Assembly (NCBI GenBank): GCA_963803875.1
Contig: CAWDOA010000005.1
Location: 1 to 64,000, forward strand
Direction of reading: 5' to 3'
Length of the DNA stretch: 64,000 nt
Source of the DNA: JABDIY01 sp963803875
Lineage (GTDB): Bacteria; Actinomycetota; Acidimicrobiia; Acidimicrobiales; SZUA-35
The notes below the pieces were generated by a model. It ran no database searches. It had not been told where the DNA came from and saw nothing but the letters and a program-made list of their open reading frames with translations. The translations under genes and the position numbers were made by a program. This document shows positions 44,512 through 53,580 of the stretch, piece by piece. Within the stretch, counting starts at the first letter, position 1, and every line of letters begins with the position of its first letter.

Positions 44512-45798
44512 CTACTCGAGTTGGATTGCCGAGTCTTCGAAGATGGTGGAGCCGCCTTGGTCCGATCTGTGTTTCCAGCGGTGATGGAAGCGGCAGAGGA
44601 GCCGGCCGTTGGCAATGAGGGATTGGCCACCCTGGGACCAGTCTCGGATGTGGTCGTATTCACAGGTTCTGGCCGTGCGGCGGCAGCCGGGGTGCCTGCA
44701 GTTGTTGTCCCGTAGCCGGATGAGTCGTTTCTGACCAACGGTGAAGTGCCGGCCCTTCGACCGGTCGTCGGCGATGTTCCCGTCGGGGGTGACGGTGTGT
44801 TCGGTGACCTTCGCCCCTCGATCTCGGAGCAGCTTGACGATGGCTCTGGGCATTGGTGTGCCCCGGGCGGTGCGGGCCCCGCACACGGAGTTGAAGCTGT
44901 TGTCGAGTGGGTTGGGGAGTTGTTTGATGCGGGTGATGGCCCCGTAGAAGTGAACGAACCCCGCAACCTTTCCTTCCCCGACCTCAGTGTCTATGTCAGG
45001 TGGGGTGTGGTTTTTGTGTTGGGGGACGAGCACTTCGAGGTGGGCCCGGTACTTCCCGTGGGGGTTCAGCACGAGGTCGACGAGCGCGTCACCTCTGGCT
45101 TGGGATGGGGTCTGACCCTGGTGTTGTTTGGTATTGGCTTCGAGGGTGTCGACGAAGGGTTCAGCGTGGAGCGGGCCGATGGTGCCAGAGATGTGAGCAC
45201 TGCCGAACAGATCGAACCCGTACGCCAAGTGCTGCTGGCCCTGAGCCCTGATGAACTCATCCAGGCCGGCGTCTTCGTCGGCGTGGGTGCGCCACTGGTT
45301 CAGGTAATCGCCGAACTCCTCCGGGGTACACATAGCGGCAAGTTCAACGAGTTCGGGTTCGGCGATGGCGAACTGGTTGGTGTCGATCTTCTTCCACACT
45401 CGATCGAGCACCTCGATGTGGCCGATGGAGATGCGACCTTCGAGGAGGGCTCGGTAGAACAACGGGTATCGGTCCGGTGATGAACCCACGAGTTGGAGGG
45501 TTTCTGACCGTCGGCGGGCCATCCCGCAGCCGTTCCCGAGTACGCCGGCCATCGAGTGCTCGCCTTTGGTGAGGGCGCAAGCTGCGCTGTTGGCCAAAGC
45601 GACCATGCGAGCCGCAACCACCGTTGCCTGCTCCGCTGCTGCGACGACGGCCAGGGTGTGATCGGCCATCTCCTGCCGGGACATGCCGTTGAGATCGACC
45701 GCAGCGAGTTCGGTTTGTCGGCGCCCGGCATCGATGAGCATCGCACGCTCGACCGCCAATGGCCCGGTTGGTTCTGAGTTTTCCGCCGTGGAAACCAT
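44512..45798 (-). CDS. DUF222 / HNH endonuclease (13E12-type)
   Basis: 428 residues from ATG 45798. The N-terminal DUF222 domain (residues about 30-300) contains 'GISIGHIEVLDRVWKKI' (read as RISIGHIEVL) and is mostly helical. The HNH core is 'NNCRHPGCRRTARTCEYDHI', 'WSQGG' and 'NGRLLCRFHH', with zinc Cys and the catalytic His. These genes are many-copy in actinobacteria and behave like mobile or selfish elements, though their function is not settled. Flanked by gene remnants, which supports insertion here. Confidence 0.88.
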   Translation of the reverse strand: MVSTAENSEPTGPLAVERAMLIDAGRRQTELAAVDLNGMSRQEMADHTLAVVAAAEQATVVAARMVALANSAACALTKGEHSMAGVLGNGCGMARRRSETLQLVGSSPDRYPLFYRALLEGRISIGHIEVLDRVWKKIDTNQFAIAEPELVELAAMCTPEEFGDYLNQWRTHADEDAGLDEFIRAQGQQHLAYGFDLFGSAHISGTIGPLHAEPFVDTLEANTKQHQGQTPSQARGDALVDLVLNPHGKYRAHLEVLVPQHKNHTPPDIDTEVGEGKVAGFVHFYGAITRIKQLPNPLDNSFNSVCGARTARGTPMPRAIVKLLRDRGAKVTEHTVTPDGNIADDRSKGRHFTVGQKRLIRLRDNNCRHPGCRRTARTCEYDHIRDWSQGGQSLIANGRLLCRFHHRWKHRSDQGGSTIFEDSAIQLE

Positions 45799-45845
45799 GA
45801 CTCCATCATCGTCGGGGGGTGTGACAAAGATGCCCCGAAACCGGG

Positions 45846-46066
45846 CCACCCAGTCATGTAATCTGGAGAAGATCCATACAGCCTGGGCAGGAGCCGGTGA
45901 GGTTGCCGCCGGCGAAACACTTGGGTATTGCGTCTGGCCACGTCGTGCTGCTCGAGAACGAGCACGCGTTTGCGGCACCGGCCAGGCAGGCTGCGGGGGT
46001 GAGGCCACCCGGGCCGGAGCTGACGACGACAGCTTCCCAGTACTCGGAGTCGGTGGTTGTGGGCAT
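45846..46066 (-). pseudogene. N-terminal remnant of an FAD-dependent (phytoene-desaturase-like) oxidoreductase
   Basis: 'EYWEAVVVSSGPGGLTPAAC' is the Rossmann G-x-G-P-G-G segment (one Gly changed to Ser). After a frame change comes 'KRVLVLEQHDVARRNTQVF', the second strand with its Glu. The gene stops there, next to the HNH start. About 70 of some 500 residues remain. Confidence 0.55.
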
Positions 46067-46716
46067 CAGTCGCCACCTTGGGTTGAGGGTGGGTAGTTTG
46101 GTGAAGTCGGGGCCTGGGAAGGTCATGCCCTCTCCCCGCGATCACGACACACAGGTCCTTGAACCCTGTTGGCGGCCATGGGGGTCGCATAAAACCTTCA
46201 AGACAATCGCAGGCGGACCCGAGTATTTCCACTACGAGGGCGACATTGGGGAGCGTCACGCCGAGGCACTTATCGAGTTGGACGGCGACCGGGAACTGGT
46301 GGCTGTGCGCGGTCCCCCAGCCCGCTTGCGATTGTGTCGAGTTCGAGATCTTCTGCTGCGACGTCGATAACCGGAGAGCAGACATCATTGTCAGGAATGC
46401 CGCACGGCTCCAAACTCAGCAACGACGCCAGAGCCGAAGTCACACGGATCGCTAGGAAGAGATCAGCCGCCCTCTTTGTCCAGGCAGTCACGTGGCTGAA
46501 CGCAGATTGTCTGGCAGCAGAGGGGCGATCGAGCCGTCTCCGTGAAACGTGGCCGGAGCGACCTAGGCATGCGAACATGCGAGTTCGGTTGTTCACGAGG
46601 CGATTGAACCAGTGTCCGAAGCGACCCGCAGGGCCGACCCATCAAGGGAGGCGCGCCAGCGCCGAGCGAGGAGATGGGAGGAAGGCCCGGAGGCGAGCGC
46701 AGGTAGGATCAAGCCG
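46067..46716. other. 650 bp without an intact gene
   Basis: One frame on the plus strand (46125-46370) has a protein-like stretch 'YFHYEGDIGERHAEALIELD' but no relative I can name, and it ends in Arg-rich sequence. The last 80 bases carry a GAGCGAGGAG-type element just upstream of polA. Otherwise I see nothing. Confidence 0.4.
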
Positions 46717-49404
46717 GTGGGGACGCTGATGCTGATCGATGGGAATTCGCTGACGTATCGGGCGTTCTATGCCCTCCCCGACGACCTGGCGACGGCCTCG
46801 GGCCAGGTGACCAATGCGGTGTTCGGATTCACCAGCATGCTGATCAACCTGGTTCGAGATCACAAGCCGGACGGAATCGCAGTGGCATTCGACCTGCCCG
46901 AACCAACGTTTCGTCACGTACGGCTCGACACGTACAAGGCGGGCCGCAAGGCAGCCCCCGACATCCTCAAACAGCAGATGGGCCTGGTCCGGCAGGTTCT
47001 CGAGGTCATCAACCTACGCACGCTCGAGGCGCCTGGTTACGAAGCCGACGACATCATCGCAACGTTGGCATTCAAAGCGGCGGCAGCGGGACATGACGTT
47101 CAGGTGGTGACCGGCGACCGCGATGCGTATCAGCTGGTCAAGGATCCCCACATCAAAGTCATCTACAACCGTCGCGGGGTCAGCGACTACGCCCTCTACG
47201 ACGAAGCAGGCATCATGGAGCGCACCGGCGTGGCGCCCAAGGACTATGTGGCCTACGCCGCGTTGCGGGGCGACAAGAGCGACAACCTGCCCGGTGTGGC
47301 CGGCGTTGGTGAGAAGACCGCCGCAAAACTCATCAACACCTACGGCGGAATCGATGGCATCTACGACAACATCACCGACCACAGCCCCAAACTCCGCCAG
47401 AACCTCGAAGAGAATGAGCGGCAGGTGCGGCTGAACGAGGAACTGATGGTGCTCCTCCGCGATGTGCAACTCGACGTCACAGTCGAGGAGTTGATGGACC
47501 GTCAACCATTTGAGCTCGATGAGGTGAGGAAGGTCTTCGACTTTCTCGAGTTTCGGACCATGTACGACCGCTTCCTGGACGCGTTCGCCAAAGACGCCAG
47601 CACGAAGGTGGCCGACGCCGATCGGGTAGTTCTCGAGCCGACCAATCATGAGGTGACTTCCACCGCCGAGGTGGAATCGTGGTCGGAGGTCTTCGGAAGA
47701 TCCAGCGCTCCGGTCTCCATTGCCGGTTCACTCCGCGGAGGCCGGCTGCTGGGGCTGGCGTTCGCTAGCCAACCTCCGGGTGATGATGGATCGCTTGACG
47801 TCGCATGGATCGACGCGATCGGCCATCCCGGACTCGTCGCTGGGATGTTGGCGGCCACCAAAGGGCCGGGGTTTGCGGCTCACGATGCGAAGCCTCTCCT
47901 GAGGACAATCCTTCGAGAGAGCCTCGCCGGTGAGGACTTCGGCGATGGTCTCCAACTCGATACCGCACTGGCGGCATATCTTATGGATCCCGCCGGAACG
48001 TCATACCCGTTGGGAGAACTCCTAGCCGAAAGAACCCACTTCGCTTTGCCCGGTGTCGATGCCGTTCCCGAGGGGCAACTTGACTTCGGGGAGGGTCCGC
48101 CACCCTATGAGGTCGCTGCGGTGGAGGCGGCGGCGGTAGCAGCCCTGGTCGAACCATGTCGACAGGCGCTCGAGGATGAGGGCCTGACGACCCTCAACGC
48201 CGAGGTCGAGGTCCCTCTCGTTGCAGTTCTCGCCCGTATGGAGCATCGCGGTGTCGGTGTCGATCGGGCCGAACTGGAGCGGCTCAATGCCGACATGACG
48301 GCCGAAGCAGAGGCACTCCGAAACCAAATACAGGACGACGCCGGATACGAGTTCAACGTCAACAGCACAAAGGTCCTGCGCCAGGTGCTCTTTGAGGATC
48401 TCGGTTTGACCCCCGGCAAGAAGACGAAGACGGGCTTTTCCACCGATCAGGCGACCTTGGAGAAGTTGGTCGGGGAACATCCCATCATCGAACACCTGCT
48501 GGCGTATCGGGAGGTGGAGAAGCTTCGGAGCACCTATGGAGCATCACTTCTGGCTGAGGTGCAAAGCGATGACCGCATTCGAGCGACCTTCAACCAGATG
48601 GTGGCCCGAACCGGTCGCCTCTCCAGCGAACATCCGAACCTGCACAACATTCCGGTTCGATCCGAACGAGGCCGATCATTCCGAAAGGCCTTCGCCGCTC
48701 CGAACGGCCATCAACTTCTCGTGGCCGACTACAACCAGATCGAGCTTCGTTGCATTGCGCATCTCGCCAATGATCCCGGGTTGGTTGCGGCATTCACTTC
48801 TGGTACCGACGTGCATCGCTCGGTCGCAGCTCGCGTCTTCGGCGTCGAGCCCGAAGATGTCGACTTCGAACAGCGGAGCAAGGCCAAGATGGTGAGCTAT
48901 GGCCTCGCATACGGCATGGAGGCCTACGGGCTGGGCCAGCGGCTGGGGATCAGGACCTCCGAGGCGGCGGACATTCTCGACGCATACTTCGAAGGGTTTC
49001 CAGCGGTTCGTGACTACATGGATAGAACCGTCACCGAGGCTCGCAACCGCGGGTACACCGAAACTTTGTTCGGGCGAAAGCGTCTGCTGCCCGAACTCCG
49101 CAGTGACAATCCCCGCGTGCGCCAGGCGGGGGAGCGGCAGGCTATGAACGCCGGCATCCAGGGGCTGGCGGCGGACATCTTCAAAGTGGCACTCGTTGGT
49201 CTCGATCGCGCCTTGGCAACCTCCGGGTTGAAGTCCCGGGTGGTCCTTCAGGTGCACGATGAAGTGATCTTGGAAGTGCCTGATGATGAAGCTGACGTCG
49301 CCGAACAGATGGTGCGAGCCGAATTGGCCACAGCATTTGAACTGTCGGTTCCTCTCGAGGTCAACCTCGCGTTTGGTTCGACGTGGGCCGACGCAAAGGA
49401 GTGA
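46717..49404 (+). CDS. polA: DNA polymerase I
   Basis: 895 residues from GTG 46717 (AGGTAGGA ribosome site); the frame is open to 46612 but the extra part is Arg-rich junk. Residues 1-300: 5'-3' exonuclease, 'LMLIDGNSLTYRAFYALP', 'YEADDIIATLAF', 'GDKSDNLPGVAGVGEKTA'. Residues about 330-520: a 3'-5' exonuclease fold that appears to lack the catalytic acids, as in Taq and mycobacterial PolA. Residues about 540-895: polymerase with motif A 'VADYNQIELRC', motif B 'RSKAKMVSYGLAYGM', motif C 'LQVHDEVILE'. Used in repair and Okazaki fragment processing. Confidence 0.95.
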   Translation: MGTLMLIDGNSLTYRAFYALPDDLATASGQVTNAVFGFTSMLINLVRDHKPDGIAVAFDLPEPTFRHVRLDTYKAGRKAAPDILKQQMGLVRQVLEVINLRTLEAPGYEADDIIATLAFKAAAAGHDVQVVTGDRDAYQLVKDPHIKVIYNRRGVSDYALYDEAGIMERTGVAPKDYVAYAALRGDKSDNLPGVAGVGEKTAAKLINTYGGIDGIYDNITDHSPKLRQNLEENERQVRLNEELMVLLRDVQLDVTVEELMDRQPFELDEVRKVFDFLEFRTMYDRFLDAFAKDASTKVADADRVVLEPTNHEVTSTAEVESWSEVFGRSSAPVSIAGSLRGGRLLGLAFASQPPGDDGSLDVAWIDAIGHPGLVAGMLAATKGPGFAAHDAKPLLRTILRESLAGEDFGDGLQLDTALAAYLMDPAGTSYPLGELLAERTHFALPGVDAVPEGQLDFGEGPPPYEVAAVEAAAVAALVEPCRQALEDEGLTTLNAEVEVPLVAVLARMEHRGVGVDRAELERLNADMTAEAEALRNQIQDDAGYEFNVNSTKVLRQVLFEDLGLTPGKKTKTGFSTDQATLEKLVGEHPIIEHLLAYREVEKLRSTYGASLLAEVQSDDRIRATFNQMVARTGRLSSEHPNLHNIPVRSERGRSFRKAFAAPNGHQLLVADYNQIELRCIAHLANDPGLVAAFTSGTDVHRSVAARVFGVEPEDVDFEQRSKAKMVSYGLAYGMEAYGLGQRLGIRTSEAADILDAYFEGFPAVRDYMDRTVTEARNRGYTETLFGRKRLLPELRSDNPRVRQAGERQAMNAGIQGLAADIFKVALVGLDRALATSGLKSRVVLQVHDEVILEVPDDEADVAEQMVRAELATAFELSVPLEVNLAFGSTWADAKE

Positions 49405-49495
49405 TCCCGAAACGGCGGGCCGAAAACGGCGCGTGCAGAAACGACGACAGTTCAGATCTCTAGATGAGGAGAGCCAAACCGATCCGGCTGCTGAA

Positions 49496-49517
49496 GGGGT
49501 CTGACCCTAGGTGTCAG
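49496..49517 (+). terminator. GGGGTCTGACCC-containing inverted repeat after polA
   Basis: GGGTC/GACCC pair around TGA-like centre bases, and CTGAC/GTCAG flank CCTAGGT; both structures overlap in 22 bases, 91 bp after the polA stop. Related to the palindrome at 37984. Candidate terminator or dispersed repeat between polA and rpsA. Confidence 0.3.
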
Positions 49518-49604
49518 CAGGTATCGTGATGGGCTTGCCGGGATCGTCTCGGCGTCTCGTCGGCCGCAATGCCGCGAGATTCTACGAAAGTACTGCCTAG
49601 TTCC

Positions 49605-51002
49605 GTGACCGATACCACTTCTCCTTCAACCGAACCCATGACCGACGCCGAAGCCGGCGCCTACGTTCCTCGTCAGATCGTCTTCAACGATCTTGCTGAC
49701 ACCCTCGACGATGCCTACACCACGTCGATGGTCTCGATCGACGATGGGCAGATGGTCAAGGGAACCGTGGTGAGGGTCGACAAGGACGAGGTTCTTCTCG
49801 ACATCGGTTTCAAGAGCGAGGGTGTCATTCCATCTCGTGAGCTTTCGATTCGCAACGATGTCGAACCCGGTGAGATTGTTTCGATCGGCGACGAGATCGA
49901 AGCGCTGGTGCTCCAGCGTGAGGACAAAGAGGGTCGCTTGCTGCTGTCGAAGAAGCGGGCCCAGTACGAGCGTGCATGGGGCACGATCGAAGATGTCAAG
50001 GAAGCCGACGGCATCGTGTCGGGCCCGGTCATCGAGGTCGTCAAGGGTGGACTGATCGTCGACATCGGCCTCCGAGGATTTCTTCCTGCGTCCTTGGTCG
50101 AGCTTCGCCGTGTGCGGGATCTACAGCCATACGTCGGCCAGACCGTTCACGCCAAGATCATCGAACTCGACAAGAACCGCAACAACGTTGTCCTGTCCCG
50201 TCGCGGTTACCTCGAAGAGACTCAGAAGGAACAACGCGAAGACTTCCTCGAGAACCTCAAGCCGGGTGAGGTACGCAACGGCGTCATTTCTTCGGTTGTC
50301 AATTTCGGTGCCTTCGTCGACCTCGGCGGCATGGATGGCCTCATCCATGTGTCGGAGCTCTCCTGGAAGCACGTCGACCATCCCAACTCGGTCGTTCAGG
50401 TCGGCGACGAGGTCACTGTTCAGGTCCTCGAAGTCGACTTCAGCCGGGAACGGATCAGCCTGTCGTTGAAGGCAACCCAACAGGATCCGTGGCAGGAATT
50501 CGCCACCGGCCACCGAGTTGGGGAACTGGTGTATGGCCGTGTCACCAAGCTCGTACCGTTCGGCTCCTTTGTTCAGGTCGGCGACGGTATCGAGGGTTTG
50601 GTGCACATTTCGGAGATGTCCGCACACCACGTCGACCTTCCCGAGCAGGTCGTGACCCCGGGCGAAGAACTCTGGGTCAAGATCATCGATATCGACCTGC
50701 AGCGCCGCCGTATCAGCCTGTCGATCAAGCAGGCCGCCGAAGGTGGAGTGGTCGCTCAGGAGTACCAGGAACACTTCGGCGAGCATGCCTTCGACTCCGA
50801 TGGCAACTACATCGGCCCAACCGAAGTCGATCCTGCCACCGAAGCTGCGTGGGCGGAGTACTACCAGGAACTCGAAGAAGACAAGGTCGAAGCCGACACG
50901 CCGTCGGTGTACACCTCCGAAGCACCGGCGGAGGTCAGTGCCGAAGCGAGTGACGAGCCAGCGTCGACCGAGGCTGCCGAACCTGAACCTGAGGACGCCT
51001 AG
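49605..51002 (+). CDS. rpsA: 30S ribosomal protein S1
   Basis: 465 residues from GTG 49605; ATG 49569 and ATG 49638 are in frame too, and no clear ribosome site decides. Four S1 (OB-fold) domains: residues about 45-115 ('GTVVRVDKDEVLLDIGFKSE'), 130-200 ('GPVIEVVKGGLIVDIGLRGF'), 217-285 ('GVISSVVNFGAFVDLGGMDG') and 302-370 ('GRVTKLVPFGSFVQVGDGIE'). The end is acidic and Glu/Ala-rich. Binds mRNA and helps it onto the 30S subunit. A Tad locus follows instead of the frequent coaE neighbour, which lies at 63400. Confidence 0.95.
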   Translation: MTDTTSPSTEPMTDAEAGAYVPRQIVFNDLADTLDDAYTTSMVSIDDGQMVKGTVVRVDKDEVLLDIGFKSEGVIPSRELSIRNDVEPGEIVSIGDEIEALVLQREDKEGRLLLSKKRAQYERAWGTIEDVKEADGIVSGPVIEVVKGGLIVDIGLRGFLPASLVELRRVRDLQPYVGQTVHAKIIELDKNRNNVVLSRRGYLEETQKEQREDFLENLKPGEVRNGVISSVVNFGAFVDLGGMDGLIHVSELSWKHVDHPNSVVQVGDEVTVQVLEVDFSRERISLSLKATQQDPWQEFATGHRVGELVYGRVTKLVPFGSFVQVGDGIEGLVHISEMSAHHVDLPEQVVTPGEELWVKIIDIDLQRRRISLSIKQAAEGGVVAQEYQEHFGEHAFDSDGNYIGPTEVDPATEAAWAEYYQELEEDKVEADTPSVYTSEAPAEVSAEASDEPASTEAAEPEPEDA

Positions 51003-51167
51003 GTTCGCTTCCTTCGTAGCCTTCACTGGCTGTTGACCCCACCGAGGTCGGCGAACATCCAGAACCAAAATTGAAGAAGTGCTAAGCCCGAGGCCAAAAC
51101 CGGCCGACAGGTTCTCCTGAGTACAAGCTTGCCGGCTACCAACCGGCCTGACCTTCAGGAGAGTGTC

Positions 51168-52159
51168 GTGAACTCACGGCGAACGATCATCCTTTTTGTA
51201 GCAATCGCAATGGCGGGCCTTGCGGCGATGGGTCTGCTGATCTACATCCGCGGAATTGAGGACAATGTCTACGCCGGACGCGAACTCGTGACGGTCTGGG
51301 TCGCCGAGGGCAACATCCCTCTGGGCGCCAGCGGTTCAGACCTGGAACAGCGGGGCTTGATCGTGGAGAAGCCGATTCCGGCTGAGTTCGCTCCCGACGC
51401 CGCCATTGCTGTGCCCGGTGAGGAGATCGTCGGTCTGGTCGCCGTGAACTCCATCCCGGCCGAACAGACGATCGTGAAGGGCATGTTCGCCGCACCTCAG
51501 GTCGTTGCCGACCGGCGTCACCGACCGGCTCGAGGAGCGCACCATCGACGTGGAGAACGAACGTCGTCAGGACATGACCACCTACACGTTCAGCGCCGCT
51601 GGCCAGAACGCAGTGGCCGGTCTGTTGGAGCCGGGTGACTACGTGAACATCATGACCCGGTACAGCGCTCCCACCGTCGACAGCACCGCCGACCAAGACG
51701 AGGCGACCGACGGCGCCGATGGCGAAGGATCCACCGAGGAGGCACCCGCCAGCGGCCGTGTCCTTCAAGGTGTCTTCAAGAGCGACGCCGCAATGGTCTA
51801 CCAGAAGGCGGAGATCCTTGCGATCGGCACCTCTCTCCCCGCCACGGTGGAGATCGCTGAGGAAGGCGAAGAAGCGGATGCAGCCGCTGGTGGCCTGATA
51901 ACTCTGGCAGTGCCGGTTGAGGTTGCGCAGGTCATGCACGCTCTGGACGACTTCTATCTGACCCTCGTGTCTCCTGACTACGAGCCGTGGCCGATCCCTC
52001 AGCTTGATTTCGACACCCTCGAGCTTCCAGGCGAGAGCTGTGAACTGCTCACGCCGTATGGTCCGCCGCCAACCGGAGAACGAAGGCGATCTCACCGTGT
52101 GTGAACGCTACGAAGACGAACTGCTGCAGGAAGCACTTGCCGCAACTGCGAGGCCCTAA
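51168..52159 (+). CDS. cpaB: Flp pilus assembly protein CpaB (RcpC), two frameshifts
   Basis: Composite of about 330 residues from GTG 51168, 7 bases after AGGAGA. A membrane helix (TIILFVAIAMAGLAAMGLLI) is followed by the SAF/CpaB domain: 'VTVWVAEGNIPLGASGSDLE', 'IPAEQTIVKGMFA' and, after a shift near 51510, 'EPGDYVNIMTRYS'. A second shift near 52075 leads to 'DLTVCERYEDELLQEALA' and the stop at 52159. It has an acidic insert (DEATDGADGEGSTEEAPA). CpaB helps build or gate the Tad secretion channel. Confidence 0.78.
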
Positions 52160-52161
52160 CC

Positions 52162-53485
52162 ATGGAAGACATTGACCTTTCGTTCGGACTCGATGATTCG
52201 TCCTCATTTGGCGAAGAGTCCGAACCCGAAACAACTGAACCGGTAGGTGACGCTCCGGCCCTGCGGCCTCAGATCGCCAACGGCGCAGCCGTTGCGGTGG
52301 TTGATGCTGATCAGGCTGTCCGCGACTATCTCGCTTCGCAGTTCGGCGAAGGTGCCGGATCTGCTGCAAGCCTGGCCGAGTTGGAAGGCCGGCTCGGAAT
52401 GGGTCCTGTGGTCGTCATACTCGGCCCCTCCTGTGCCGATGCCGGCGACCTGGCCACAATCCAAACCTGGACTCGCACCCACCCCGAAGTCGGGTTCGAT
52501 CCTGGTGACCAGCGAGGTCTCCACCGCACTGCTGCAGAGTGCGATGCGGGCCGGTGTACGTGACGTGCTGTCGGCGCCCATCGACCAGATGCAGCTTCAG
52601 GACACTGTTGAGCGGGTAGCCGAGGGCTTGGCATCCGTCGGCTCGGGTAGCGGCTCGGCCATGGCGCCCGCCGCAGGCGCCGAGATCCTCGATGAACTCG
52701 AGGGCGATCCGGGCATGGTGATAACTGTCTTCTCGACCAAAGGTGGCTCAGGGAAGTCGGTGACCGCCACCAATATCGCATGCTCGTTGGCTCGGCGCTC
52801 AGATCGCCCGGTCGTCCTGATCGACGGTCATCTTCAGTTCGGCGATGTGGCTGTGATGCTCAAACTCCAACCGACTCACACCGTCGTTGACGCCATCACC
52901 CAGCTCGACAAGCTGGACGCTGTCCTGATGCAGCAACTGATGACCACCCATGAGGAAACGGGACTTCGGGTGCTGCCCGCACCCATGGAGCCGACCTTTG
53001 CCGACCAGATCAGCGGCGAGCAGATGGTGCGGCTTGCCGAGATCGTGAAGCGTTTCGCCGGCCATGTGATCATCGACTTGCCCGCCTACTTCAATGACGT
53101 CGTTCTCAGCCTGATCGAGGCGAGCGACGAAGTGATCATGGTCGCCGGTCTTGACATCCCGAACATCAAGAACGTCAAGATTGGCCTGAGCACGCTACAG
53201 CTTCTGGACATCCCCAAGGAACGTCTCCACCTGGTTCTGAACCGGTCCGATTCCAAGGTGAAGCTGGACGTCAACGAGGTTGAGAAGACGCTGCAGGTCC
53301 ATGCCGCCGCTCGAGTTCCGAGCGACGTCGTTGTGCCGATCTCGGTCAACAAGGGCAGCCCTGTTGTTGTTTCGTATCCGAAGTCAAACCCGGCTCGCTC
53401 CTTCGAGGAGTTGGCGATGCGTTTCCTGAACGGAGCGCAGTTGGAAGCTCAACAACCAAGCCGTCGCCGGTTCTTCGGCGGATAG
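52162..53485 (+). CDS. cpaE: Tad pilus localisation ATPase CpaE/TadZ, one frameshift
   Basis: Composite of about 441 residues from ATG 52162, 2 bp after cpaB. Acidic N-terminus, then a receiver-like pseudo domain (AVAVVDADQAVRDYLASQ) without a sure phosphoacceptor; break near 52505. The ATPase is of the MinD/ParA type: deviant Walker A 'FSTKGGSGKSVTATNIA', 'VVLIDGHLQFGDVAVM' (Walker A' with Q instead of D-L-D), 'HVIIDLPAYF' (Walker B). It places the Tad machine in the cell. Confidence 0.85.
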
Positions 53486-53580
53486 AAGATCAACTTGGCT
53501 CGAACTGAGCCGATGAAGAAGTAGGCGGCGTTGACCGACACCGCCAGAAACGTAACCAGGACAACTCAAGGCAGGGGCAG

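Noticed and set aside
44746..45480. 244-codon plus-strand frame opposite the HNH endonuclease
   Set aside because: The minus strand carries the HNH motif; this frame has none.
46612..46716. Longer N-terminus for PolA
   Set aside because: The extra 35 residues are Arg/Ala-rich and unlike PolA; GTG 46717 has a ribosome site and starts right before the exonuclease strand.
50121..51068. 315-codon minus-strand frame over rpsA
   Set aside because: Mirror of the S1 repeats; no start signal and no relation to known proteins.
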